The notes under the pieces: generated by a model
Databases searched by the model: none
Seen by the model: the letters and a program-made list of their open reading frames with translations, nothing else
What the model was told of the DNA's origin: nothing
Part shown: piece after piece, positions 16,305 to 23,324 of the stretch
Layout of the letters: each line of letters opens with the position of its first letter
How positions within the stretch are numbered: position 1 is the first letter of the stretch
Assembly: GCA_947589035.1 (NCBI GenBank)
Contig: CANPYZ010000004.1
Coordinates: 1-64,000 of the forward strand
Length of the DNA stretch: 64,000 nt
Origin: an uncultured Clostridia bacterium
GTDB lineage: Bacteria; Bacillota; Clostridia; Oscillospirales; Ruminococcaceae
Direction of reading: 5' to 3'
Translations under genes and position numbers: made by a program

Positions 16305-16676
16305 TCAGGAAGAAAATTTTTTCGAGTTTTTCTGAAAAAGAATTGCCGCTGTAAGACCTGCCGTCAATGCTGCACAAATTCCTCCGGCGGCGGAAGTTAG
16401 CCCACCAGTGAAAATGCCTAATGCGCCTTTTTCCTGAATGGCTTCCCGAACGCCTTTCGCTAATAAATGTCCGAATCCTGTTAATGGCACGCCTGCCCCT
16501 TCTCCGGCGAAATCTAATAAAGGCTGATACCAGCCTACAGCTGAAAGAATCACCCCTGTCACGACGTAAGCCGTTAAAATTCTTGCCGGGGTAAGCCTTG
16601 TGTAATCAATAAATAATTGTCCTATAGCGCAAATCATTCCCCCGATGAGAAATGCTTTAATGAACGCAATCAGCAT
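16305..16676 (-). CDS. spoVAE: Stage V sporulation protein AE
   Basis: 123 aa from ATG 16676 (AGGAGG 7 nt upstream). Small membrane protein with about four hydrophobic segments and the conserved GFGHLLAKGVREAIQEKGALGIFTGGLTSAAGGI region. SpoVA proteins form the dipicolinic-acid channel of the inner spore membrane. It overlaps spoVAD by 7 bp and should be co-expressed with it. Confidence 0.9.
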   Translation of the reverse strand: MLIAFIKAFLIGGMICAIGQLFIDYTRLTPARILTAYVVTGVILSAVGWYQPLLDFAGEGAGVPLTGFGHLLAKGVREAIQEKGALGIFTGGLTSAAGGICAALTAGLTAAILFQKNSKKFSS

Positions 16677-17686
16677 GAACTTTCCTCCTGACTTGTAATT
16701 TCTACTAAATGGCAAATACTTGGAATACTTTCTCCTTGTGCGGGAGACATTGCCGAAAGTAAAGCCCCTGTTGCCGCAAAAAGAATTTTCCGGAATTCAT
16801 GATGTTCTAATTTAGGAAGAAAATACCCACAGAGTAAACTTGCTGAACAGCCGCACCCTGAACCGCCTGCATGAGTATCTTGTTTTTGTTCGTCGAACAT
16901 GAGCATTCCGCAATCCTGATGTTGTTCTTTCAGGTTCACGCCTTGTTTTAATAATAAATCCATTAACAGAAGTGAACCGACATTGCCTAAATCGCCTGTT
17001 ACAACAGCGTCATAATCTTCCGGTTTAGTTTTCGTGTCCTGAAGATAGCGCAGAATTGTATCTGCCGCCGCCGGTGCCATAGCTGCGCCCATATTAGACG
17101 CATCTGTCACGCCTAAGTCAACGACTTTCCCAATGCAGCCGCCTGTAATGCAGGGAGCGTTTCCCTCGGCGGACACCACAACCGCACCGGAAGCCGTGCA
17201 TGTCCATTGTGCTGTGGGCGTTCTTTGCCCTCCGTAAGACAAGGGAAAGCGAAATTGCCGTTCAGCCGTGGAAAAATGGGAAGAAGTCACAGCAGCAGTT
17301 CTGTTAGAATATCCGCCGTCAACGAGGATTCCGGCGAGGAAAAGACTTTCCGCCATTGTGGAACACGCCCCGTAAACGCCTAAAAACGGAATTTTCGTTT
17401 TTTTAGCGGCGAAACTCGAGCCTGTGCATTGATTAATTAAATCTCCGGCAATCAGACAATCAATGTCGAACTCCTGAAAATGCCCTTTTTGCAGGGCGAG
17501 TTGAAACGTTTTCGCCTGTAGCTGACTTTCCGCCCGTTCCCAAGTAGATTCGCCGAAAGTAGGGTCGGGGACGATTTCGTCAAAATAGCCTTTCATAGGA
17601 CCTTCACCTTCTTTTTTTCCGACGACGGAAGCGAAACTGGAAATAGGGCGGGGCTTGTTAAAGCGGATACTTGAACCAATTTTCAT
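16670..17686 (-). CDS. spoVAD: Stage V sporulation protein AD
   Basis: 338 aa, the usual length, from ATG 17686 with AAGGAGG 8 nt upstream. Thiolase-like fold protein that binds dipicolinic acid; visible family segments include FNKPRPISSFASVVGKKEGEGP, GVYGACSTMAESL and GGSGCGCSASL. A forespore-type promoter precedes it. spoVAC, normally directly upstream, is absent: the next gene upstream is an unrelated leucine-rich-repeat gene. Presence indicates spore-formation ability now or in ancestry. Confidence 0.93.
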   Translation of the reverse strand: MKIGSSIRFNKPRPISSFASVVGKKEGEGPMKGYFDEIVPDPTFGESTWERAESQLQAKTFQLALQKGHFQEFDIDCLIAGDLINQCTGSSFAAKKTKIPFLGVYGACSTMAESLFLAGILVDGGYSNRTAAVTSSHFSTAERQFRFPLSYGGQRTPTAQWTCTASGAVVVSAEGNAPCITGGCIGKVVDLGVTDASNMGAAMAPAAADTILRYLQDTKTKPEDYDAVVTGDLGNVGSLLLMDLLLKQGVNLKEQHQDCGMLMFDEQKQDTHAGGSGCGCSASLLCGYFLPKLEHHEFRKILFAATGALLSAMSPAQGESIPSICHLVEITSQEESSC

Positions 17687-17706
17687 GTTGAAAACCTCCT
17701 TTTTTT

Positions 17707-17735
17707 CACTATGCCCGAAAAGTGTCAATTTATGC
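17707..17735 (-). promoter_or_regulatory. Candidate sigma-G (forespore) promoter of spoVAD
   Basis: Minus strand GCATA (17735-17731), 17-nt spacer, CATAGTG (17713-17707), compared with the sigma-G pattern GHATR and CATNNTA as I recall it. It differs from the TTGACA/TATAAT promoters of neighbouring genes and suits a SpoVA operon. One mismatch at the last -10 position. Confidence 0.55.
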
Positions 17736-17760
17736 AAAAAGCACCCTGTTTAAGGGTGCT
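17735..17760 (-). terminator. Terminator of leucine-rich-repeat protein 1
   Basis: Minus strand GCACCCT, short loop, AGGGTGC then TTTTTG, directly after the gene that ends at 17766. Confidence 0.8.
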
Positions 17761-17765
17761 GAAAA

Positions 17766-18686
17766 TTATAATTTGAATTTATCTTCTATGCTTGTAAATT
17801 CAATATGTTTATATTTATATTCAATTAAAAGAAGTTGAATTTCTGGATTTCCGCTTTTCTGGGTGTTGTCAATGGCAAGCTGAATAAAGCCGTCAATATT
17901 TCCTTGATTCAGCAAATTCCAACTAATAAAAATTAAAATTGCTTCTATGAAATTATTTTCAATGGCAAATTCTAAAATTTCTTCAAAATGTTCTTTCATG
18001 TAGGCGACTAATTCCGGCATTTCCGGACAAAGAACCAGAAACCGACAAAGAAGTAAATACTTCACTTCTGTTTTCATTTCCACAGAAAAGTTTTTCGTTC
18101 TTAACATTTGAATTTGTTCCATTAAGTGAACATGATCAGAAGAGTTTTCAGGAACAAGTGAAATTTCTACTTTTTCGCCATTTCCTGAAACAGGAATAGG
18201 AATAAAAATTGTTTTCAGTTTTTCACAGTCTGAAAACGCAAATTTCCCGATATGGGCGATATGTTCCGGAAGGTGAACATTAGTCAAACAGTTACAGTGA
18301 CAAAATGCCTTAAATTCGATATATTTCACGCTGTCCGGAATGTTGATATTCATTAAATTTTTACAGCTCATGAAGGCATTCCATTCGATTTTGGTCACGC
18401 TGTCCGGAATATTAATACTGGTCAATTTTTCACAACCTGCAAAGGTAAAATATTTGATTTCGGTGACACAGTTGGGAATGTCAATACTGGTTAAATTCTG
18501 ACAATCTTCAAATGCAGCTTCTTCAATTTCCGTTATACTGTCCGGAATATGAATATTTGTTAAATTTTCACATTGATAAAATGCCAATGCTCTGATTTTC
18601 TTTACGCCATCCGGAATCACCACTTCTGTCACGCCATCTTCTTCGGTGTATCGTTTTAACACGCCGTTTTCAATTTCGAAAGCCAT
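17766..18686 (-). CDS. BspA-like leucine-rich-repeat protein 1
   Basis: 306 aa; AGGAGG lies 6-7 nt before ATG 18686. Residues about 20-180 hold seven LRR_5 (BspA-like) repeats of 23 aa (I.IPDSVT.IE..AF..C..LT.I.). The remaining 125 residues are helical and conserved with the neighbouring paralogue (LLCRFLVLCPEMPELVAYMKEHFEEI...). No signal peptide, so unlike most BspA proteins it appears cytosolic. Function unknown. Confidence 0.82.
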   Translation of the reverse strand: MAFEIENGVLKRYTEEDGVTEVVIPDGVKKIRALAFYQCENLTNIHIPDSITEIEEAAFEDCQNLTSIDIPNCVTEIKYFTFAGCEKLTSINIPDSVTKIEWNAFMSCKNLMNINIPDSVKYIEFKAFCHCNCLTNVHLPEHIAHIGKFAFSDCEKLKTIFIPIPVSGNGEKVEISLVPENSSDHVHLMEQIQMLRTKNFSVEMKTEVKYLLLCRFLVLCPEMPELVAYMKEHFEEILEFAIENNFIEAILIFISWNLLNQGNIDGFIQLAIDNTQKSGNPEIQLLLIEYKYKHIEFTSIEDKFKL

Positions 18687-18703
18687 GTTGCACCTCCTGA
18701 AAT

Positions 18704-19732
18704 TTATAATTTGAATTTGTCTTCAATGCTTGTAAATTCAATATGTTTATATTTATATTCAGTTAATGTCACTTGAATTGTCGGGTCTCCGGTTTTCTGG
18801 GTGTTTTCAATGGCAAGCTGAATAAAGCCGTCAATATTTTGCTGATTCAGAAAATTCCAGCTAATCAGAATGAGAACGGCTTCTATTAAGTTATGCTGAA
18901 TGGCAAAAGCGAAAATTTCTTCAAAATTATTCTTCATGTAAGCCACTAATTCCGGCAGTTCCGGACAAAGAATTAAAAACCTGCATAGAAGTAAATATTT
19001 TGTGTTTAAGTCCATTTTTACGGAAAAATTTCTTGTTCGTAACATCTGAATTTGTTCCATTAGGGGAGTATAGTTCAACATATTCAATTTTCCGCCCATT
19101 AAAGGAATAGTAGTAGAAAAATTTTCAGGAACGAGTGAGATTTTCACTGTTTCGCCATTTCCTGAAACAGGAACAGGAATAAAAATTTCTTTCAGCTTTC
19201 CACAGCCTGAAAACGCAAGTTTTCTGATATAGGTAATTTTTTCCGGAAGGCAGATAGTTGTCAAATTTGCGCAGCCTGAAAATGCACCTGCTCCAATTTC
19301 CGTCATATTTTCCGGAAGGTGAATACTGGTCAAGCATTCACAATGAAAAAATGCATTATCTCCGATTTTCGCCACGCTGTCGGGGAGGTGAATACTGATT
19401 AAATTTTTGCAAAAGTCAAAGGCAAATTTGCTGATTTCGGTGACACCGTCCGGAATGTCAATATTCATCAATTTTTCACAACCTGCAAAGGCACGCCGTT
19501 TGATTTCAGTGACACGATTTGAAATGTGAATATGGGTCAAATGTTTACAGCTGAAAAATGCTGCTTCTCCAATACTGGTGACGCTGTCAGGAAGGTGAAT
19601 ACTGGTCAGATGTTTACAATCTTTAAATGCGGATTCTCCGATTTCGGTTACGCCGTCGGGAATGGAAATTTCTGTCACGCCGTCTTCTTCTGTGTATTTT
19701 TTTAATATGTTTTGTTCAATTTCAAAAGCCAT
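18704..19732 (-). CDS. BspA-like leucine-rich-repeat protein 2
   Basis: 342 aa, ATG 19732 with GAGGA 8 nt upstream. Seven to eight LRR_5 repeats (residues 20-190), then the same helical C-terminal domain as protein 1, with a 12-15 residue insertion (LMGGKLNMLNYTP). The two start MAFEIE and end KHIEFTSIEDKFKL, so they are tandem duplicates 17 bp apart and probably one transcript. No export signal. Confidence 0.82.
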   Translation of the reverse strand: MAFEIEQNILKKYTEEDGVTEISIPDGVTEIGESAFKDCKHLTSIHLPDSVTSIGEAAFFSCKHLTHIHISNRVTEIKRRAFAGCEKLMNIDIPDGVTEISKFAFDFCKNLISIHLPDSVAKIGDNAFFHCECLTSIHLPENMTEIGAGAFSGCANLTTICLPEKITYIRKLAFSGCGKLKEIFIPVPVSGNGETVKISLVPENFSTTIPLMGGKLNMLNYTPLMEQIQMLRTRNFSVKMDLNTKYLLLCRFLILCPELPELVAYMKNNFEEIFAFAIQHNLIEAVLILISWNFLNQQNIDGFIQLAIENTQKTGDPTIQVTLTEYKYKHIEFTSIEDKFKL

Positions 19733-19778
19733 TCTGCATTCCTCGTTTCTGATTTTATTTCTAATATTTCATTTCAAA

Positions 19779-19839
19779 CCACGCCCCCTGTGGAGCGATC
19801 CCCTATCCCTAATATCTTTAATCCACGCCTTTCGGCGAC
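19779..19839. repeat. Two tandem GC-rich palindromic units
   Basis: CCACGCC-N-GGAGCG (19779-19797) and CCACGCCTTTCGGCGAC (19823-19839) are related hairpins 44 bp apart, each beginning CCACGCC and followed by a CCCTAT/CCTTATCC segment. They resemble REP-type palindromes between genes. No other copy was noticed in the window. Confidence 0.5.
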
Positions 19840-19854
19840 CCTTATCCTCTAACA

Positions 19855-20283
19855 TCAATCAAGCACAAACTTGACCGGAAGTAATTCACTTAATGAATAA
19901 ATTTTATGATTAGAAAGTAAAATCATCATTTCTTTCCCTTCTTCTTTCGGGCAAAATTCTGACAAAAATTGCCGGCACGCTCCGCAAGGCGGACAAAAAG
20001 TGGAAGGTTTCCCGACTTCCCCGCCGGAAATGGCAATAGCGGAAATTTCCCGTTCTCCGTCGGAAACGGCTTTACTGACGGCGACTTTTTCGGCGCAGAT
20101 TCCCAAAGGGTAAGAGGAATTTTCGACGTTACAGCCAGTGTAAATTTTCCCGTTAGCGGTTAGTACTGCCGCCCCCACGGAAAAACCGGAATACGGGCAA
20201 TAAGCGGAAAGTCTTGCCTGTTCGGCTTCTTTCTGTAATTTTTCATATAATTCAAAATTATTATAATTATTATTTTCATACAT
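19855..20283 (-). CDS. cdd: Cytidine deaminase
   Basis: 142 aa from ATG 20283, overlapping the end of ychF by 8 bp, so translation is probably coupled. Zinc and catalytic motifs C-A-E (residues 63-65, GICAEKVAV) and PCGACRQ (about 98-104) are intact. Deaminates cytidine and deoxycytidine in pyrimidine salvage. A short N-terminal Asn/Tyr-rich stretch is extra compared with typical Cdd. Confidence 0.93.
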   Translation of the reverse strand: MYENNNYNNFELYEKLQKEAEQARLSAYCPYSGFSVGAAVLTANGKIYTGCNVENSSYPLGICAEKVAVSKAVSDGEREISAIAISGGEVGKPSTFCPPCGACRQFLSEFCPKEEGKEMMILLSNHKIYSLSELLPVKFVLD

Positions 20284-21370
20284 TAAATCTAAATTCAACA
20301 ATATCACCGTCCTGCATGATGTAGTCTTTCCCTTCACTGCGGAGCAAGCCTTGTTCCCGTGCGGCGGCTAAAGACCCGCATTTCTGCAAATCGTCGAAAG
20401 AGACGATTTCCGCCCGAATGAAACCTTTTTCGAAATCGGAATGAATTTTTCCAGCGGCTTGCGGGGCTTTTGTGCCTTTGCGAATCGTCCACGCACGGAC
20501 TTCTTTTTTTCCGGCGGTCAAAAAAGAAATCAGACCCAGAAGAGAATACCCCGTCTGAATTATTCGGGTTAAGCCGGATTCTTTCAAGCCAAGCTCTTCT
20601 AAGAATAGCTGCTTATCTTCCGGAGACAGTTCAGCAATTTCCGCCTCAGTCTGCGCACAAATCGGCAGAACGGCGGCTCGCTCTTCCTCGGCGATTTTTT
20701 TCACTGATGAATAATGCTCTTGTGTGTCAAGAGTAGCAAAATCCGATTCGGATAAGTTAGCGGCGTAGATGACAGGTTTCCGTGAAAGCAGTGGTGTATC
20801 CTGTAAGTAAAATTCTTCCTCATCAGAAACGGGAAAGCTCCGAGCGGGCTTGCCGTCCTCTAAGTGCGCTAAAAGGCGTGCAAAGAAATCCACCTGTGCT
20901 TGCATTTTTTTGTCGCCTTTGGCGGCTTTTTTTGCTCTGTCGATACGTCGCTGAATAGTCTCTATATCAGAAAAAATTAACTCTAAATTAATTGTTTCAA
21001 TATCTCGTGACGGGCATATACTGCCGTCAACATGAATGATTTCTGGGTCTTCAAAACACCGCACCACATGGACGATAGCATCGCATTCCCGAATATCGGC
21101 TAAAAATTTGTTGCCGAGACCCTCACCCTGTGATGCGCCTTTGACGAGACCGGCGATGTCGACAATCTCCAGCGTAGCGGGTGTGACTTTGTCGGGGTCA
21201 TATAAGCTCGATAAAAAATCAAGGCGTGGGTCTGGGACTGCTACCACGCCTATATTTTTGTCTATCGTCGCAAAAGGGAAATTTGCCGCTTGTGCGGCAT
21301 TTCCCCCACATAAAGCGTTAAATAGTGTCGACTTCCCGACGTTGGGCAATCCAACCATTCCTATTTTCAT
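20276..21370 (-). CDS. ychF: Obg-family ATPase YchF
   Basis: 364 aa, the family length, from ATG 21370 (GAAGAG 8 nt upstream). P-loop GLPNVGKST at 7-15, switch motif DIAGLVKGASQGEGLGNKFL, NxxE in place of NKxD (AANLSESD), and the C-terminal TGS-like domain FLTAGKKEVRAWTIRKGTKAPQAAGKIHSDFEKGFIRAE. Binds ATP preferentially and associates with ribosomes. Preceded by a leader of about 340 nt. Confidence 0.95.
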   Translation of the reverse strand: MKIGMVGLPNVGKSTLFNALCGGNAAQAANFPFATIDKNIGVVAVPDPRLDFLSSLYDPDKVTPATLEIVDIAGLVKGASQGEGLGNKFLADIRECDAIVHVVRCFEDPEIIHVDGSICPSRDIETINLELIFSDIETIQRRIDRAKKAAKGDKKMQAQVDFFARLLAHLEDGKPARSFPVSDEEEFYLQDTPLLSRKPVIYAANLSESDFATLDTQEHYSSVKKIAEEERAAVLPICAQTEAEIAELSPEDKQLFLEELGLKESGLTRIIQTGYSLLGLISFLTAGKKEVRAWTIRKGTKAPQAAGKIHSDFEKGFIRAEIVSFDDLQKCGSLAAAREQGLLRSEGKDYIMQDGDIVEFRFNV

Positions 21371-21475
21371 AATCATATCTCTTCTTTCTGAGCATAATTT
21401 TTTAAAATAATAGCAAGAGGGACTATCTTTGCGTATGCAGTGGTGTTCACCACTTAGCGAGACCATTATTTATTA

Positions 21476-21682
21476 TTATGGGTCTCCCGTTACTGAAAAC
21501 TTATAAAAAGTTGTAAAACAAACTTTTATGTTCCATTCCCTGTTCAATGTGTCCGCTTTTGAAATCGCAAGCAATTCCTCACGTTTGGTATAACACTCCG
21601 AAGGCGTAAATTCCCGACTAACGTATCGGTACACATCTGCTTTTCCTTGAATATGGAACGATGCAGATTTTACGTTTAAGAT
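21476..21682 (-). other. Start-less open frame within the ychF leader transcript
   Basis: The 467-bp gap between ychF and the divergent gene holds, on the minus strand, a 68-codon frame with no ATG, GTG or TTG near its beginning (residues include FHIQGKADVYRYVSREF and REWNIKVCFTTFYKF). GGAGGG sits about 13 nt upstream of the frame. Downstream are hairpins GAGACC/GGTCTC (about 21445-21486) and AGTGGTG/CACCACT (21439-21456). Either a decayed small gene or a structured leader; no known RNA family is recognised. Confidence 0.35.
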
Positions 21683-21713
21683 TTAACTATTAAATCCCTC
21701 CTGCTACTATTTT

Positions 21714-21742
21714 AGTATAGCACATTTTTTTGCGCTTGTCAA
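21714..21742 (-). promoter_or_regulatory. Promoter of the ychF leader transcript
   Basis: Minus strand TTGACA (21742-21737), 17-nt spacer, TATACT (21719-21714). Start of transcription near 21707, about 340 nt upstream of ychF. Confidence 0.75.
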
Positions 21743-21783
21743 GTCTTTTGTGCAAATTTTTTAAAATTTTTTTTGAAAACCCC

Positions 21784-21812
21784 TTGACAAATGGCAATTC
21801 ATCTGATATAAT
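21784..21812 (+). promoter_or_regulatory. Promoter of the 83-aa acidic protein
   Basis: TTGACA (21784-21789), 17-nt spacer, TATAAT (21807-21812). Back-to-back with the ychF leader promoter, 42 bp between the -35 boxes. Confidence 0.8.
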
Positions 21813-21837
21813 AAGAAAAAAAAATGGAGGGATAAAC

Positions 21838-22089
21838 ATGATTAAGTTATCAATTCGGGACAGCGAAAAGCTCTGGCTTACTGTCCACGACGACATCGGC
21901 ACCGCTATCAGCACACTCGCCAAAGGCGTGGCATACACGCTGAAAGCCATATCAGCCCATAGCGGGCAGCCCCTGAAGAGCTTAGCGGCAGATTTTATTC
22001 TTCAGGTCATCACCCTGACCGATGAAGACAAAGGCGAAGACAAAGACGACGACAGCGACGACGGCAAAAAACCCCGTCCGCCCCCGTGA
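21838..22089 (+). CDS. Small acidic-tailed protein of unknown family, 83 aa
   Basis: GGAGGG stands 6-7 nt before ATG 21838. Residues 1-60 look like a compact domain with amphipathic helices (SEKLWLTVHDDIGTAISTLAKGVAYTLKAISA, LKSLAADFILQVITL); residues 61-83 are DEDKGEDKDDDSDDGKKP then RPPP, i.e. a strongly acidic, disordered tail. No family recognised. Its stop is followed 8 nt later by the promoter of the hairpin array. DNA-mimic or nucleic-acid-competitor proteins often have such acidity, but that is only a hypothesis. Confidence 0.7.
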   Translation: MIKLSIRDSEKLWLTVHDDIGTAISTLAKGVAYTLKAISAHSGQPLKSLAADFILQVITLTDEDKGEDKDDDSDDGKKPRPPP

Positions 22090-22096
22090 TTTTTTC

Positions 22097-22125
22097 TTGA
22101 CATCGTCGGACTTTTGTGGTATACT
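22097..22125 (+). promoter_or_regulatory. Promoter of the hairpin array
   Basis: TTGACA (22097-22102), 17-nt spacer, TATACT (22120-22125). Transcription should start near 22132 and run into the structured region. Confidence 0.8.
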
Positions 22126-22131
22126 ATAGGT

Positions 22132-22440
22132 AGGGGTACTCGCAGACTTCCCCGCATGTGTGGGGAGTCTTAGGGATATAGGTCTTTTTATTTATCACGG
22201 TGCTTTTAAACCGTGAGTCTTTTCCCCGCGTATGCGGGGGTGATCCCACGGTTCTGACTGTCCGTCAAGAACAAGCCGACTTTTCCCCGCGTATGCGGGG
22301 TAGTACCCCCTGATTTTACAAAGTCCCCGCTCCGGCTGGAGCTTTCCCCGCGTATGCGGGGTGACCCTTTTTGGGTGTAAAAAATCTTTATGCACGCTTT
22401 TGTGCATAAAGATAGAATTTCACGCCGTTAGTGAAAGCAG
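22132..22440 (+). ncRNA. Hairpin-train RNA (uncharacterised)
   Basis: After a consensus promoter the sequence is a run of inverted repeats: GACTTCCCC/GGGGAGTC (22145-22169), CACGGT/ACCGTG (22196-22215), three identical CCCCGC-GTAT-GCGGGG hairpins (22224, 22285, 22346), GTTCTGAC/GTCAAGAAC between the first two (22251-22272), GCTCC/GGAGC before the third (22329-22342), ATCTTTATGCAC/GTGCATAAAGAT (22384-22413, with a T run on the minus strand) and TTTCAC/GTGAAA (22418-22436). Alternative pairings also exist (ACCGTG can pair with CACGGT on either side of the first core). No coding frame with a start is convincing. Could be a crRNA-like transcript or the leader of the ung-metF-metH operon. Confidence 0.5.
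22217..22369 (+). CRISPR. CRISPR-like mini-array, type I-E-like repeats, no cas genes
   Basis: Three repeats share the 19-bp core TTTCCCCGCGTATGCGGGG; core palindromes start at 22224, 22285 and 22346, exactly 61 bp apart as in 28-29-bp repeats with 32-33-bp spacers. The first unit ends GGGGGTGATCC, like type I-E repeats of Firmicutes; the second (GGGGTAGTACC) and third (GGGGTGACCC) are altered at the edges. Orientation matches the upstream promoter. Both spacers contain inverted repeats, which is unusual for captured spacers. No cas gene lies in the window. A decayed orphan array, a crRNA-like decoy or a look-alike structure are all possible. Confidence 0.5.
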
Positions 22441-22491
22441 TATGATTTAAATCAGGTAAAATTAAGATACAAGTGTATACAAACTGATACA

Positions 22492-22593
22492 ACTGATACT
22501 GATACTGAAACTGAAACTGATACTGAAACTGAAACTGATACTGAAACTGAAACTGATACTGAAACTGATACTGAAACTGAAACTGAAACTGAT
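22492..22593 (+). repeat. Hexanucleotide tandem repeat, 17 units of ACTGAW
   Basis: Seventeen uninterrupted 6-bp units, ACTGAT or ACTGAA, in the order TT-AAT-AAT-AAT-AT-AAAT at the last base, so an 18-bp higher-order unit is visible. A further ACTGAT stands at 22483. The forward frame would read Thr-Asp/Thr-Glu but has no start codon. Length-variable tracts like this can tune spacing or act as phase-variable sites. Confidence 0.9.
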
Positions 22594-22615
22594 ATATATC
22601 CTAACGGATATATAT
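22592..22615. repeat. AT-rich hairpin abutting the hexamer tract
   Basis: ATATATATCC-TAAC-GGATATATAT, perfect 10-bp arms with a 4-nt loop, followed by a G-rich stretch (22619-22632) and the ung ribosome site. Confidence 0.7.
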
Positions 22616-22658
22616 TATTGGGGGTGGGGGGGTTGAAATTTATTGAGGTGATATGATA

Positions 22659-23324
22659 ATGCCAATTTTTAACAACGAGTGGGACACACTACTTTCTGAC
22701 GAGATGAAAAAGCCGTATTACTTGACTTTGCGGGAGTTTCTAAAGCATGAATACTCTACACAGATTATTTATCCGCCTATGCAAGAAATTTATACTGCTT
22801 TGCGTTTAGTGCCTTACAGCGCAGTCAGGGTTGTGATTTTAGGGCAAGACCCCTACCACAGCCCAAACACTGCACACGGGCTGGCGTTTTCTGACCGTTC
22901 AGGAGCCGTTCCTCCCTCACTCAAAAATATTTATAAAGAAATTTTATCTGATTTAAATATTGATAATACACACTCAAGCGGAAATTTAACCTGTTGGGCG
23001 GAACAGGGCGTACTTCTTTTAAACACCGTTTTAACTGTTCGTCAGGGGCAAGCCGGCTCTCATCGTGGGCAAGGCTGGGAAACGTTCACGGACGAAATTA
23101 TTCGTTTGCTAAATCTTCGAGAAGACCCGATTGTGTTCATGTTATGGGGAAACAACGCTAAAGCGAAAAAAGTTCTGATAACTAATCCGGCGCATTTAGT
23201 ACTGGAATCGGCGCACCCGTCGCCGCTGTCTGCAAAAAATTTTTTCGGGTGTAAGCATTTCTCAAAGTGTAATGCTTTTTTAGAAAGTAAAAATTATCAA
23301 CCCATAGATTGGAGCGTGAAATAA
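22659..23324 (+). CDS. ung: Uracil-DNA glycosylase
   Basis: 221 aa from ATG 22659 (GAGGTG 8 nt upstream; ATG 22653 is only 2 nt from it). Family 1 UDG motifs: water-activating GQDPYH (about 64-69), the uracil-binding region GLAFSD, NTVLT, and the DNA-intercalation loop HPSPLSA. Removes uracil from DNA. First gene of a tight cluster with metF, a MetH reactivation domain and metH; ung has no functional link with them. Confidence 0.95.
   Translation: MPIFNNEWDTLLSDEMKKPYYLTLREFLKHEYSTQIIYPPMQEIYTALRLVPYSAVRVVILGQDPYHSPNTAHGLAFSDRSGAVPPSLKNIYKEILSDLNIDNTHSSGNLTCWAEQGVLLLNTVLTVRQGQAGSHRGQGWETFTDEIIRLLNLREDPIVFMLWGNNAKAKKVLITNPAHLVLESAHPSPLSAKNFFGCKHFSKCNAFLESKNYQPIDWSVK

Noticed and set aside
22195..22407. 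70-codon minus-strand frame across the CRISPR-like repeats
   Set aside because: Its residues (HPRIRGEK, PAYAGKS, TPHTRGK) are the translation of the repeated palindrome, a familiar artefact of type I-E-like repeats; no ribosome site.
22435..22653. Plus-strand open frame through the hexamer tract encoding Thr-Asp/Thr-Glu repeats
   Set aside because: No ATG, GTG or TTG start upstream of the repeats and no ribosome site; openness follows from the repeat unit.
22090..22658. SAM or cobalamin riboswitch before metF/metH
   Set aside because: I looked for the conserved cores, including a GCCACTG-like B12 box, and found none; the structure present is a series of simple hairpins.
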